From NCBI RefSeq assembly GCF_034627025.1, contig NZ_CP141050.1:620001-684000 (forward strand): a DNA stretch of 64,000 bases, in the 5' to 3' direction. The DNA comes from Microvirga lotononidis (GTDB lineage Bacteria; Pseudomonadota; Alphaproteobacteria; Rhizobiales; Beijerinckiaceae). Numbering within the stretch: position 1 is the stretch's first letter; every line of letters starts with the position of its first letter. The translations under genes and the position numbers were made by a program. Positions 28,237 through 35,776 of the stretch are shown piece after piece. A model generated the notes under the pieces. That model worked only from the letters and a program-made list of their open reading frames with translations, was not told the origin of the DNA and did no database searches.

Positions 28237-28425
28237 ATGTCCATTGTCATCCTTGCAACCTTCTTTGTCCTGACGCTCGCGCAACTCATCTTCTGGGAGC
28301 GTCTGGGCGAAGCATTCGGCTACGCGGCGTCGGTCAGCGTCCTGGGTCTGTTCGCATCCCTCACGCTGATCGTGATGGCTCAGGCCGCCGCAACCCAAAA
28401 ATTCTTCGACGGAAGAGGCCAATGA
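28237..28425 (+). CDS. Small two-helix membrane protein, 62 aa
   Basis: Two hydrophobic segments (VILATFFVLTLAQLIFWERL and FGYAASVSVLGLFASLTLIV) and a short polar tail. GTGAGGTC precedes the ATG. It is followed 80 nt later by the zinc-ribbon gene on the same strand. Function unknown. Confidence 0.5.
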   Translation: MSIVILATFFVLTLAQLIFWERLGEAFGYAASVSVLGLFASLTLIVMAQAAATQKFFDGRGQ

Positions 28426-28506
28426 CACGGCTGCGGCCGTCCTGACCGCCTCCCGCACCAACCACGACAACGGCTTTGCAGAGCAGAAGCTCGCGAAAGG
28501 AGAACG

Positions 28507-28695
28507 ATGATGCTGAGGCGCGCCCGACGGGACGTCTGCAGGATCTGCAACCGCGATCTGCCAAGGGCCGCAGCCCGGTGCCCTTGGTGTTCCTATGGAA
28601 ACAACAAACCAGCCAAACCTGACACGCCGCACGCTCCCGTGCCGCCTGATGAGGGGCACACCCCATCAGAATGCTCCCATTCCGTCAGCCCATGA
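28507..28695 (+). CDS. Small zinc-ribbon protein, 62 aa
   Basis: Two CxxC knuckles (VCRICNRDL and RCPWCSYG, about residues 11-30) form a treble-clef/zinc-ribbon motif; the remainder is Pro-rich and probably unstructured. AAAGGAGAACG precedes the start. It overlaps the leader of the hibernation factor downstream, suggesting co-transcription. Confidence 0.6.
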   Translation: MMLRRARRDVCRICNRDLPRAAARCPWCSYGNNKPAKPDTPHAPVPPDEGHTPSECSHSVSP

Positions 28696-28706
28696 AGGAG
28701 GCTCTC

Positions 28707-29054
28707 ATGAAGCAGAATCCCACACCCGCTCCCATCAAAATCAACGGCTCCAACATCGATCTCGGCGAGGCGCTGCCGCGCAAGATCCAGGACGAACTCG
28801 CGCACGTCGCCGAAACCTACTTCGGGCATCTGAACCATGCCACCGTCGGGTTCACGCGCGACGGGAACTGGTACTGCTGCACCATCAATGTGCAGGTCAG
28901 CAATCTGAAGGTGATCATCGCCGAGTCCTCAGCCACAGACTGCCACAAGGCCTTTGACCAATCGCTCGCCAAGGTCGGCCGGCAACTGCTCCGGAGGAAG
29001 CAACGGGTGGCCGACAGCAGGCGGGTTCAAATGTCAGCCGCTGCACTCGCTTAA
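28707..29054 (+). CDS. Ribosome hibernation promoting factor-like protein (HPF/RaiA)
   Basis: 115 residues from the ATG at 28707, chosen for AAGGAGG 6-7 nt upstream. Sigma-54-modulation/HPF fold: PIKINGSNIDLGEALPRKIQ, an NHATVGFTRDGNWYCCTINV strand pair, and a C-terminal helix with KAFDQSLAKVGRQLLRRKQ. Such proteins bind the 30S decoding region and promote hibernation in stationary phase. It is a short form lacking the C-terminal dimerisation domain of long HPF. Confidence 0.75.
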   Translation: MKQNPTPAPIKINGSNIDLGEALPRKIQDELAHVAETYFGHLNHATVGFTRDGNWYCCTINVQVSNLKVIIAESSATDCHKAFDQSLAKVGRQLLRRKQRVADSRRVQMSAAALA

Positions 29055-29061
29055 GGATATG

Positions 29062-29092
29062 GCCGGGCCGGAGAACACCTCTCCGGCCCGGC
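29062..29092. terminator. Bidirectional terminator hairpin
   Basis: Perfect 13-bp stem GCCGGGCCGGAGA / TCTCCGGCCCGGC with a 5-nt loop between the convergent hibernation-factor and Rnk-like genes. Confidence 0.75.
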
Positions 29093-29098
29093 GCGATA

Positions 29099-29578
29099 CT
29101 AGCGTGTGCTCCGCATCAATTCGCTTTGCATCGGCGCAGGAGCCGCTCTCGCATGGTGCTCCTCGTCCGCGCTCGCGCGTTCAGGCTGATGCACGACACG
29201 GATGACCTGCAGCGTCCGCCGTACACCCGTGGCGCTGCGCCACTGGAATGACTGTCCTTCGGCCAAGCCGATCAGCGCCGCGCCCAGCGGCGACAGCACC
29301 GAGATCCGTCCCAAGCCTTCATCCTCCTCGCCTGGATAAACCAGTACTCCGCGGCGGATCTGGACGGTGATCCCATCGCGGAAATCGAAGATGGAATGCA
29401 TGGAGATCACATTTGGAGGAAGGCTGGCTGGGCTGACCACCCGGGCTCTTTCGAGCTCCGACGCGAGCAACTTTGCGGATGGGGGCACCCTGCGGATCCG
29501 CAGGCCGGCCGAGGCGATCCTCAGAAGCCGTTCGTGGTCGAGTGCGGAAACGGTCGGGGTGACAAATGATGCGTACAC
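29099..29578 (-). CDS. rnk: Rnk / GreA-C-domain regulator, paralog 1
   Basis: 159 residues. N-terminal helical segment (SALDHERLLRIASAGLRI and AKLLASELERARVVSPASLP) and C-terminal GreA/GreB-like domain (about 60-135) with DFRDGITVQIRRGVLVYPGE and RISVLSPLGAALIGLAEGQS. Rnk proteins lack the antiparallel coiled coil of GreA and bind RNA polymerase near the secondary channel; E. coli Rnk affects nucleoside-diphosphate kinase levels. One of five paralogs within 7 kb. The C-terminal tail after VHQPER is unusual and hydrophilic. Confidence 0.85.
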   Translation of the reverse strand: MYASFVTPTVSALDHERLLRIASAGLRIRRVPPSAKLLASELERARVVSPASLPPNVISMHSIFDFRDGITVQIRRGVLVYPGEEDEGLGRISVLSPLGAALIGLAEGQSFQWRSATGVRRTLQVIRVVHQPERASADEEHHARAAPAPMQSELMRSTR

Positions 29579-29934
29579 CTCATTCTCCTGAAACGAATGA
29601 CATCAGCCAGACGGATCCGACGCCTGAGCCGATGTTGCGGGCAGCCATGAACGGCATCCGGCCGCTGGCTGGTGCGTGTTTGTTGGTTGGCGAAGGCTCC
29701 CGGGCGCAAGACGGGCGTCTTGCCCCGGCTCAGGCGCTTGAGGCGCAGCGGGTGACCCGGACGGCGATGCAAACGGTGGTGGCGGGCGTCGGCATGGTGT
29801 CCTCAAGATAGATGGAAAGCGTGGCCGTTCAAGTCGTGGGGCCCGTGCCGCCGGATGCGGTGTGCCATGGCCCTTCGGGATAGCCCCCCGCGCGAGCTTG
29901 AACTTACCTTGCCGACAAGCGTTGCCATAGTGCC
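29579..29934. other. Intergenic region upstream of micro-ORF 29935
   Basis: About 355 bases. It holds the TTGAAC -35-like box at 29898-29903 used by the next micro-ORF. No protein gene supported. Confidence 0.35.
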
Positions 29935-30000
29935 ATGAACACACGCTTTCTCATGCAGCGCATGCTGTTCCGGAAAGGACTTCTGCAAACGGGCCGTTAA
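29935..30000 (+). CDS. Micro-ORF / small RNA gene, 21 codons (family member)
   Basis: 66 bp, starting MNTRFLMQ and ending FRKGLLQTGR, with TTGAAC exactly 31 nt before the ATG. The end R-K-G-x-L-x-T-G-x follows the family pattern. A GC-rich hairpin (GCCCG...GGCGG-CATG-CCGCC...GGGGC, 30001-30030) begins immediately after the TAA. It points toward the PtsN-like gene. Confidence 0.45.
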   Translation: MNTRFLMQRMLFRKGLLQTGR

Positions 30001-30030
30001 GCCCGCGGCGGCGGCATGCCGCCCGGGGCG
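30001..30030 (+). terminator. GC hairpin after micro-ORF 29935-30000
   Basis: Self-complementary GC stretch (GCCC...GGCGG, loop CATG, CCGCC...GGGC) starting at the base after the stop codon, as in the other family members; no T run. Confidence 0.4.
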
Positions 30031-30101
30031 AGCGACCCTGTCCTGTTCCTGAAAACATGAGGCGGCCCAGGATCCGGCCGACGGCGACGATGGCACCCAC
30101 C

Positions 30102-30647
30102 ATGATGGCATCCTTGATTTCTCCGGCACGCGTGGCTCCGCGCATGCGTGCCCGTGACGTCCGGCAGGTCGTTGGCGAACTCGTCCGTCTTGCGACGGCG
30201 AAAGCCGCCTTGGATTGCGATGTTGTCTGCCGTGCGGTTCTGGAGCGCGGTGAGGCGTCCACCTTCGGCTTTGGGCGCGGCGTGGCGATCCCTCACGCCG
30301 CGATCCTCGGCCTCGACCGGCCCATCGGCGCTTTCGCGCGTCTCAAGCTAGCGCAGGATTTCGGCGCCACCGATAACATCCCAGCCGATCTCGTGTTCCT
30401 GCTGCTGAGCCCAGAAGGGGATGATCCCACGCATCTGCAGGCTTTGGCCTGCGCGGCACGGCGACTGCGTGACCGTGAGGTTGCGGCGCGCCTGAGATCC
30501 GCAAAGGACGGGGAGGCGATTCATGTCGTGCTTACGAGCGACGCCTGGCGCGAGCCCGACGAGCCCGAGCCCGGGCATTCCGACACACGGCCCGCCAACG
30601 ATTTGACAAACGGGGCAATGTGCACCAGCTTAGAGGCATCATGTTGA
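30102..30647 (+). CDS. PTS EIIA-Ntr-like protein (PtsN family)
   Basis: 181 residues from the ATG pair at 30102, which gives the typical PtsN opening (MMASLISPARVAPRMRARDV). The phosphorylation site is present: FGRGVAIPHAAILGL, His at about residue 67. DLVFLLLSPEGDDPTHLQAL and RRLRDREVAARLRSA complete the EIIA fold. EIIA-Ntr is phosphorylated by the nitrogen PTS and regulates K+ transport, phosphate and stress functions by binding partners. The last codons overlap the ATG of micro-ORF 30641. Confidence 0.8.
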   Translation: MMASLISPARVAPRMRARDVRQVVGELVRLATAKAALDCDVVCRAVLERGEASTFGFGRGVAIPHAAILGLDRPIGAFARLKLAQDFGATDNIPADLVFLLLSPEGDDPTHLQALACAARRLRDREVAARLRSAKDGEAIHVVLTSDAWREPDEPEPGHSDTRPANDLTNGAMCTSLEASC

Positions 30648-30706
30648 GCTTCGAACAATATCGTCGCGGCCTGCTGCGTGCAGGCAACCTCATCGCGGGC
30701 AACTAG
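30641..30706 (+). CDS. Micro-ORF / small RNA gene, 21 codons (family member)
   Basis: 66 bp, beginning MLSFEQYRRG and ending RAGNLIAGN. TTGACA is 32 nt upstream (30603-30608), inside the end of the ptsN-like gene, and AGAGG is just before the ATG. The final eight residues match the copy at 50908 in all but the last. It overlaps the upstream stop codon by 7 nt and is followed at once by a GC hairpin. Next gene downstream is the 54-codon frame at 30984. Confidence 0.55.
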   Translation: MLSFEQYRRGLLRAGNLIAGN

Positions 30707-30745
30707 CCCCGGGCTCGACGCGCATCCGCGCCCCGAGTTCGGGGC
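30706..30745 (+). terminator. GC hairpin overlapping micro-ORF stop codon
   Basis: 12-bp stem GCCCCGGGCTCG / CGAGTTCGGGGC (two G-U pairs in RNA) beginning with the last base of the TAG stop of micro-ORF 30641; no T run follows. Confidence 0.6.
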
Positions 30746-30983
30746 AGTGCAGGATTCCCAAACCTTCGGACATCTTGTGAGGCCGGCTGCTGAGGCATCC
30801 GGTGTGGCGGTATGCTTCAACGCTGCTTCCAACCCATGTTCCGCCAAGCGTAGCACAACCGATCCCCGGAGGGCGCGGAGCCCGGGTTGCCGGCGGAAAT
30901 GGCGTGTCCGGAGCCGATTGCTCCCGAACGTCTGACGCAGATGATCCAACCCTCAACCGTCCTGCGCAAAAGGAGGCCGTGGC

Positions 30984-31148
30984 ATGCATCAGTCCCCGAA
31001 TGAGCCGCCGTCCAAGCCCGAGCCGCACGGAGCGGAGGAGCCGGATGGAAAGGTGGTCCGCCTTATGCCGCGGAGCCGACCCGTACCGGAGCGGCTCCCC
31101 GACCCGCCGCGGGGCGATGATGATGATCCCGGACCGAGCGCCGCGTGA
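30984..31148 (+). CDS. Small acidic, Pro-rich protein, 54 aa
   Basis: AAAGGAGG lies 8 nt before the ATG. The protein starts MHQSPNEPPSKPEPHGAEEP, has a central KVVRLMPRSRPVPERLPD and ends with a run of four Asp (GDDDDPG). Probably unstructured. It lies 37 nt upstream of the second Rnk paralog, so the two are likely in one transcript. No family recognised. Confidence 0.55.
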   Translation: MHQSPNEPPSKPEPHGAEEPDGKVVRLMPRSRPVPERLPDPPRGDDDDPGPSAA

Positions 31149-31185
31149 GCGGCCCCGGCAACGACACCAGAACAGGAGACCAGAG

Positions 31186-31611
31186 ATGACAAAGAAAGCC
31201 GGCGGCGCGAAGCCGCGCATCACCCTGACCGCAGCCGATCACGAGAAGCTGTCGGTGCTCGCCAACGCAGCCGCGCACACCATGCCCGAGGTCGCGGCCG
31301 AGCTGATGGACGAACTCGACCGCGCGCATGTTCTGGCCGCGGGACGCCATCCCGGCGATACGGTGTGCATGGGCTGCACGGTCGAATTCCGCGACGACAT
31401 GACCGGGCGTGTGCAGACGGTGACCCTCGTCTATCCGAACGGGGCCGACATCGCAAAGGGGCGCATCTCGGTGCTCACGCCCATCGGCACGGCGCTGATC
31501 GGGCTGCCGGTTGGCAAGTCGATTGATTGGACCACGCGCACCGGCGTCTTGAAAAGGCTGACAGTTCTGCAGGTGCGTGAGCCGGCCGCTGCGGAGCTCC
31601 AGCCCGCCTAA
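31186..31611 (+). CDS. rnk: Rnk / GreA-C-domain regulator, paralog 2
   Basis: 141 residues from the ATG at 31186, with AGGAGACC upstream. N-terminal part ITLTAADHEKLSVLANAAAH, C-terminal GreA-C-like domain VEFRDDMTGRVQTVTLVYPN and RISVLTPIGTALIGLPVGKS. Most typical in length of the five paralogs. Directly upstream of speD-speE, which makes a link between transcription control and polyamine synthesis conceivable. Confidence 0.88.
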   Translation: MTKKAGGAKPRITLTAADHEKLSVLANAAAHTMPEVAAELMDELDRAHVLAAGRHPGDTVCMGCTVEFRDDMTGRVQTVTLVYPNGADIAKGRISVLTPIGTALIGLPVGKSIDWTTRTGVLKRLTVLQVREPAAAELQPA

Positions 31612-31721
31612 GCCCGCATGCCTCGTGCATACCCTACGAACAAGACGCCATGCGGTCTTCGTCGGCCGCGTGGCCCACCCTTACCTTGCAACCGGCAGAC
31701 GCCCTGCCCATGGAGAACTGA

Positions 31722-32240
31722 ATGGCCGAAACCAACCGTCTCAGCGTGATTGCCACCCCCGACCCACGCCCGCCCGCCCACGGATTTGAGGGACGCCCGC
31801 GTCATGCTGACCGGACAACACCTCTTGCCATCCTTCCCTCAATCCCTGTGCCGGCCAACGACGGCCGCCTCGACCATTTCATCCAACGCGACGGCATGCT
31901 GTTCGCGGGAACGCATCTGATCGTCGATCTCTGGCATGCATCAAACCTGGACGACCTGCAACTGGTCGAACAGGCGCTGCGGGACGCGGCCTCCCGTGCG
32001 GGCGCGACGCTGCTCAACATCGACCTCCACCATTTCTCGCCGAATGGCGGCATCTCCGGCGTCGCGGTGCTCGCGGAGAGCCACATCTCCATCCACACCT
32101 GGCCCGAGATATCCTATGCGGCCGTCGACATTTTCATGTGCGGCGCCGCGCAGCCGCACAAGGCCATTGAGGTTCTCAAGGGTGCGTTCCTGCCGGGGCA
32201 CGTCACGCTCGCCGAGCACAAGCGTGGGGTGATCCTATGA
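31722..32240 (+). CDS. speD: S-adenosylmethionine decarboxylase proenzyme
   Basis: 172 residues. An N-terminal extension of about 50 residues precedes the conserved SpeD core: FAGTHLIVDLWHASNLDDLQ, LLNIDLHHFSPNGGISGVAV and the self-cleavage region LAESHISIHTWPE, where cleavage before Ser creates the pyruvoyl cofactor. It makes decarboxylated AdoMet for spermidine synthesis. Its stop overlaps the start of speE by 4 nt. Confidence 0.93.
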   Translation: MAETNRLSVIATPDPRPPAHGFEGRPRHADRTTPLAILPSIPVPANDGRLDHFIQRDGMLFAGTHLIVDLWHASNLDDLQLVEQALRDAASRAGATLLNIDLHHFSPNGGISGVAVLAESHISIHTWPEISYAAVDIFMCGAAQPHKAIEVLKGAFLPGHVTLAEHKRGVIL

Positions 32241-33121
32241 ACTGGTTCCAGGAGAAGCTTTACGAGCACCACAAGCAGATCCTCTCGATGGAAAGCGTCC
32301 TCTATCACTGGCGGACCGAGTTCCAGGATGTTTTGATCTTCGAGAACGCCACCTTCGGCAAGGTTCTCGTGCTCGACGGCATCGTGCAGCTGACGGAACG
32401 CGACAACCACATCTATCACGAGATGATCGCGCACGTGCCGCTGATGGCGCATGGTTCCGCGCGGGACGTGCTCATCATCGGCGGCGGCGACGGCGGAACG
32501 CTCAAGGAGGTGCTCAAGCATCCGGTCGAGAGCGCGACGCTGGTCGAACTGGATGGCGAGGTGATTGACCTGTCGCGCCGCTTCCTCCCCGAAGTGTCGG
32601 GCGGAGCTTTCGATGATCCACGGGCGAACGTGCTCGTCATGGACGGGACGCGCTACGTCACCGAGACCGAGGCCATGTTTGACGTCATCATCATCGACTC
32701 GACCGACCCGATGGGTCCGGGGGAGCCGCTCTTCACGCCAGCCTTCTACAGGGCGTGCCGGCGTCGCCTTCGTCCCGGCGGGAGGATCGTCGTGCAGAGC
32801 GGCGCCCCCTTCTTCCAGCCTGATGAACTGGCGATGGTGCGCGAACGCCTGTCCGGATCCTTTGCCGAGGTGCGTCCGTACCTTGCGCCGGTGCCGACCT
32901 ACGCAGGCGGCATGCTTGCGCTCGTGGCGGCGGGCGAGTCCCGGGATGCTCTGCGCCCATCGACCGATGTTCTGCGGGAGCGCTTCGGCGTGCTGCAGAG
33001 CCGGACCCGCTACTACACGCCCGAGGTGCACCGGGCGGCGTTCACGCTGGCCCCTTCGTTCGAGCCATCCTCCCTGAGAGAGGATCCGATGCCCACAAGG
33101 TTCCTGAAAACAGGATCCTGA
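32237..33121 (+). CDS. speE: Spermidine synthase
   Basis: 294 residues. The aminopropyltransferase fold is complete: VLVLDGIVQLTERDNHIYHE, DVLIIGGGDGGTLKEVLKHP (AdoMet-binding loop) and FDVIIIDSTDPMGPGEPLF (catalytic Asp region). It transfers the aminopropyl group from decarboxylated AdoMet to putrescine. The last ~18 residues go beyond the usual end and finish MPTRFLKTGS, which resembles the end of the micro-ORF family, and the stop is again followed by a strong hairpin. Confidence 0.93.
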   Translation: MNWFQEKLYEHHKQILSMESVLYHWRTEFQDVLIFENATFGKVLVLDGIVQLTERDNHIYHEMIAHVPLMAHGSARDVLIIGGGDGGTLKEVLKHPVESATLVELDGEVIDLSRRFLPEVSGGAFDDPRANVLVMDGTRYVTETEAMFDVIIIDSTDPMGPGEPLFTPAFYRACRRRLRPGGRIVVQSGAPFFQPDELAMVRERLSGSFAEVRPYLAPVPTYAGGMLALVAAGESRDALRPSTDVLRERFGVLQSRTRYYTPEVHRAAFTLAPSFEPSSLREDPMPTRFLKTGS

Positions 33122-33122
33122 A

Positions 33123-33159
33123 CCCCGCGGGCGGCGGCCGATAGGCCGCCGTTCCGGGG
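33123..33159 (+). terminator. Hairpin downstream of speE
   Basis: CCCCG...GCGGCGGCC - GATA - GGCCGCCG...CGGGG: a long GC-rich stem starting 2 nt after the speE stop codon, no T run. Same arrangement as at the micro-ORFs. Confidence 0.65.
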
Positions 33160-33227
33160 ACACCTCTCGGCTGCATTTCGGATCATCACGGCTCTGCCCC
33201 TGTCGTGGAGCCGAGCAGGAGGACACC

Positions 33228-33692
33228 ATGACCATCGTTCCGCCGCCTCTCTCGACCCCGCTGCGCGAGATTAATCCACCCAAATGGCCGAGCCCCCGCG
33301 GCTATTCGCATGCCATGGCCGGCACCGGCACGTTCGTGTTCGTGGGCGGGCAGATCGCCACCGACAACGCAGGGAGGATCACCTCCGTCGGCCTGGTGGC
33401 CCAGGCGCGCCAGGCGCTGCGGAACGTGCGCACGGTCCTCGCCGAGGCGGGCGGCACGCCCGAGCACATCGCGCAGATGACCTGGTACGTGCTCGACATC
33501 GAGCACTACCGGGCCCTGCTCAGGGAGCTCGGCGTGGTCTACCGCGAGATCATGGGCAGTCACTATCCCGCAATGGTGCTGGTCGAGGTCTCCGCACTCG
33601 TCGAACCGGCCGCCATCGTGGAGATTGCGGCCACGGCGATCCTCCCGGTCGGGTGCCCGTCCTCGCCCGTTGACAGTCCTTTGAACCGGTAG
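33228..33692 (+). CDS. RidA-like (YjgF/UK114) family protein
   Basis: 154 residues. The trimeric RidA fold is visible: GYSHAMAGTGTFVFVGGQIA, QARQALRNVRTVLAEAGGTP and the strand YPAMVLVEVSALVEP. In enamine-deaminating RidA the last motif carries an essential Arg (P-A-R-x-x-V-E-V); here that position is Met. So it belongs to the family but probably not the classic 2-aminoacrylate deaminase group. GGAGGACACC precedes the ATG. It follows speDE after a hairpin and is probably transcribed separately. Confidence 0.8.
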   Translation: MTIVPPPLSTPLREINPPKWPSPRGYSHAMAGTGTFVFVGGQIATDNAGRITSVGLVAQARQALRNVRTVLAEAGGTPEHIAQMTWYVLDIEHYRALLRELGVVYREIMGSHYPAMVLVEVSALVEPAAIVEIAATAILPVGCPSSPVDSPLNR

Positions 33693-33725
33693 GCTACCGA
33701 ATTGCCTGGGACGAGGAGGAACGCC

Positions 33726-34181
33726 ATGATCGTCGATCTGCCCGCCATCACCGTCACGGTGCGCGACCATCGTCGGTTGTTGCACACGGCGGAACGCCTT
33801 GCCGAACAGGCGCACCCGCTTGCGGCCCACCTGTTGCACGAATTGCGCCGAGCCAGGCTGTGCGCACCGGACGAACTCCCGGACGACGTCGTCGCCCTGG
33901 ATACGTTCGTGACCTATCGCCTCGGTGACGAGGACACACCGGAAAAGCGCATGCTGATCCACCCGGACGACCGGATGTGGCCGCCCGCCGAGCTGTCGGT
34001 CCTGACCCCGGCTGGGTTATCCCTCCTGGGCGCGCGTGCCGGGGACAGCATGCCGCTGCTTGGAGCCGACGGGTCGGCGGATGCATGCGTCGAGGTCCGG
34101 GCTGTTGGTCCGCGGGTGACCGGCGCCTTCGTGCCGCTGGGGACGCCGTGGCCAGGTCTCCTGAAGGAGGGGAGGCGTTGA
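33726..34181 (+). CDS. rnk: Rnk / GreA-C-domain regulator, paralog 3
   Basis: 151 residues from the ATG at 33726 (GAGGAGGA upstream). N-terminal ITVTVRDHRRLLHTAERLAE, then FVTYRLGDEDTPEKRMLIHP and AELSVLTPAGLSLLGARAGD of the GreA-C-like fold. It resembles paralog 5 (MLIHPDDRMWPPAE against LLAHPEDLIWPGAE) more than paralogs 1, 2 and 4. Stop and next start share a TGATG, so it is coupled with hemD. Confidence 0.85.
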   Translation: MIVDLPAITVTVRDHRRLLHTAERLAEQAHPLAAHLLHELRRARLCAPDELPDDVVALDTFVTYRLGDEDTPEKRMLIHPDDRMWPPAELSVLTPAGLSLLGARAGDSMPLLGADGSADACVEVRAVGPRVTGAFVPLGTPWPGLLKEGRR

Positions 34182-34906
34182 TGCGGGTTCTGCTCACCCG
34201 TCCGCAGGGGCAATTGGAGGAGGTCGGGGCCGTGCTCAAAGCGCGCGGCATCGAGTGGCTCGGCGAGCCCTTGCTGAGGATCATGCCGGTGCCGTGGAAT
34301 GCGGCCGTGCTGGCCGGGCCGCAGGCGGTTCTGCTCACATCCGCCAATGCCTCGCGCGAACTGCTCAAGATCCCGGGCGCGCGCCGTGACCTGCCTGTCT
34401 TTGCGGTCGGTCCGGCCACGGAGGCGCCGCTGCAGACCGCCGGGTTCTCGAACGTGCAGGCCGCGGGCGGTACCGCGGTGAACCTGATGGTCCATGTCCG
34501 CCAAAAGGTCGATCCGCGCGCGGGGCGGTTGCTCTACCTCAGCGGCCGCGACATCTCACTCGACCTGGCGGCCGGCTTGGCCCCGGTCGGGTTCGCGGTC
34601 GACCGGGTGATCGTCTACCGCGCCAGTTCGGTGGAGCGGCTGAGCGCACGGACCCTGCACGAGATGTCCTGGAACCGTATCGACGGGACCGTGTTCCTGT
34701 CCGCCCGGACGGCGGCAGTGTTCTGCAGCCTGGTTATTGCGTCGGGCCTCGTGGAGGCCTGCGCCCGCATGACGGCGTTTGCGATCAGCCTTCAAGTGGC
34801 GGAAGCGCTCAAGCCGGCCGGTTTCCGCCAGGTGGTGGTCGCCGCCGCCCCGAGCCTGGACAGCATCGTCGAGGCCATTCTGCGCCGGACGACGGAGGAT
34901 GCCTGA
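34181..34906 (+). CDS. hemD: Uroporphyrinogen-III synthase (HemD-like)
   Basis: 241 residues. HemD fold: MRVLLTRPQGQLEEVGAVLK, the domain-linking VFAVGPATEAPLQTAGFSNV, and LSGRDISLDLAAGL-like second domain with a typical AFAISLQVAEALKPAGF near the end. It closes the tetrapyrrole ring in heme and cobalamin synthesis. HemD is poorly conserved, so the call rests on the overall pattern. An accessory copy could serve the heme-using proteins further along. Coupled to the Rnk paralog by TGATG. Confidence 0.75.
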   Translation: MRVLLTRPQGQLEEVGAVLKARGIEWLGEPLLRIMPVPWNAAVLAGPQAVLLTSANASRELLKIPGARRDLPVFAVGPATEAPLQTAGFSNVQAAGGTAVNLMVHVRQKVDPRAGRLLYLSGRDISLDLAAGLAPVGFAVDRVIVYRASSVERLSARTLHEMSWNRIDGTVFLSARTAAVFCSLVIASGLVEACARMTAFAISLQVAEALKPAGFRQVVVAAAPSLDSIVEAILRRTTEDA

Positions 34907-34980
34907 GGCGCCATTGGAGCGGGCAGCCTCACTGATGGTCCGGCCTCCACGGCGCAACTGCGCCACGGCTTTGTGGCCCT

Positions 34981-35121
34981 TCAAGCCGGCCAGTGCTCCC
35001 AGAGTCCGGCGGCCGTGCCGAGCACCATGAGCGCAAAGGCGACCCAGCGCACCACACGCTCCATCACCGGCTCCGGGGGATGACAGAGGCAGCACACAGG
35101 CTCCCGCTGGGCTCCGGTCAT
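34981..35121 (-). CDS. Possible small single-helix membrane protein, 46 aa
   Basis: The frame begins MTGAQREPVCCLCHPPEP, with a CCLC cluster, followed by one membrane helix (RWVAFALMVLGTAAGLW). An AGGAG is present but only 1-2 nt from the ATG, which is unusually close. Unknown function. Confidence 0.35.
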   Translation of the reverse strand: MTGAQREPVCCLCHPPEPVMERVVRWVAFALMVLGTAAGLWEHWPA

Positions 35122-35211
35122 GCTCCTGTTGGGCAGATGGCCCGAACACGCTCTGTTCACCTCATCCTCCTGCCCCGATGGTGACGCGGCTCCGGGCGAG
35201 CCACCGAACCT

Positions 35212-35325
35212 TCACTTCCGAACCTTGCGGTCGCCAGAGGTGTGTCGGGCTCCCGAGTGAATGACGACCCGGTAAACCAGGTAACAGGCCAGGATGAGCC
35301 CGATGGAAATAAGCTCCTGGTTCAT
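35212..35325 (-). CDS. Small single-helix membrane protein, 37 aa
   Basis: One hydrophobic helix (LISIGLILACYLVYRVVI) followed by a basic tail (GDRKVRK). Its ATG overlaps the stop of Rnk paralog 4 (TGATG), indicating translational coupling, which is the main support for it being real. Function unknown. Confidence 0.55.
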   Translation of the reverse strand: MNQELISIGLILACYLVYRVVIHSGARHTSGDRKVRK

Positions 35326-35759
35326 CACGACAGTTCCCTCCATGGCTCGACGAAGTCGTGCGGCTGGTAGAGGACGCGCAGCAGCGTCAGGCTGCGCCAT
35401 CCCTTGGGCGTACGCCACGTGATCGATTGCCCCTCGCCGAGGCCGATCAGCGCCGCGCCTTCCGGCGACAGCACCGAAACCCTGTCCGGCTCGCCATCGT
35501 CCTCGTCAGGGTAGACCAGCGTGGCGCACCGAACGTCCCAGATTACGTCGTCGCGAAACTCCAGCCGCGAATGCATCATGGCCACGGACGGCGGAATGTC
35601 ACGGGGCGCCAGGACCGTCGCGCGGACCAGCTCGTTGGCGAGCATCGCCGCAGTCGGGCGATCCTGCTGAAAGTTCAAGCCGAACGTCGCCAGAAAGGCG
35701 AGACGGTCATAGTCGCCCGTCGAGATCGTCACCGGCGGAAGGATCTCCTGCTTGATCAT
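35325..35759 (-). CDS. rnk: Rnk / GreA-C-domain regulator, paralog 4
   Basis: 144 residues. I chose the ATG at 35759 because GGAGG lies 5 nt before it; an ATG 12 nt further up overlaps that site. PPVTISTGDYDRLAFLATFG, LEFRDDVIWDVRCATLVYPD and RVSVLSPEGAALIGLGEGQS show the family pattern. Closest to paralog 1 by eye. Second gene of a minus-strand trio after paralog 5. Confidence 0.88.
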   Translation of the reverse strand: MIKQEILPPVTISTGDYDRLAFLATFGLNFQQDRPTAAMLANELVRATVLAPRDIPPSVAMMHSRLEFRDDVIWDVRCATLVYPDEDDGEPDRVSVLSPEGAALIGLGEGQSITWRTPKGWRSLTLLRVLYQPHDFVEPWRELS

Positions 35760-35776
35760 CGTATCCTCCATATGCC

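Noticed and set aside
32114-33283. Long minus-strand frame opposite speDE
   Set aside because: Antisense shadow: speD and speE are complete and coupled, and the antisense product has no recognisable domain.
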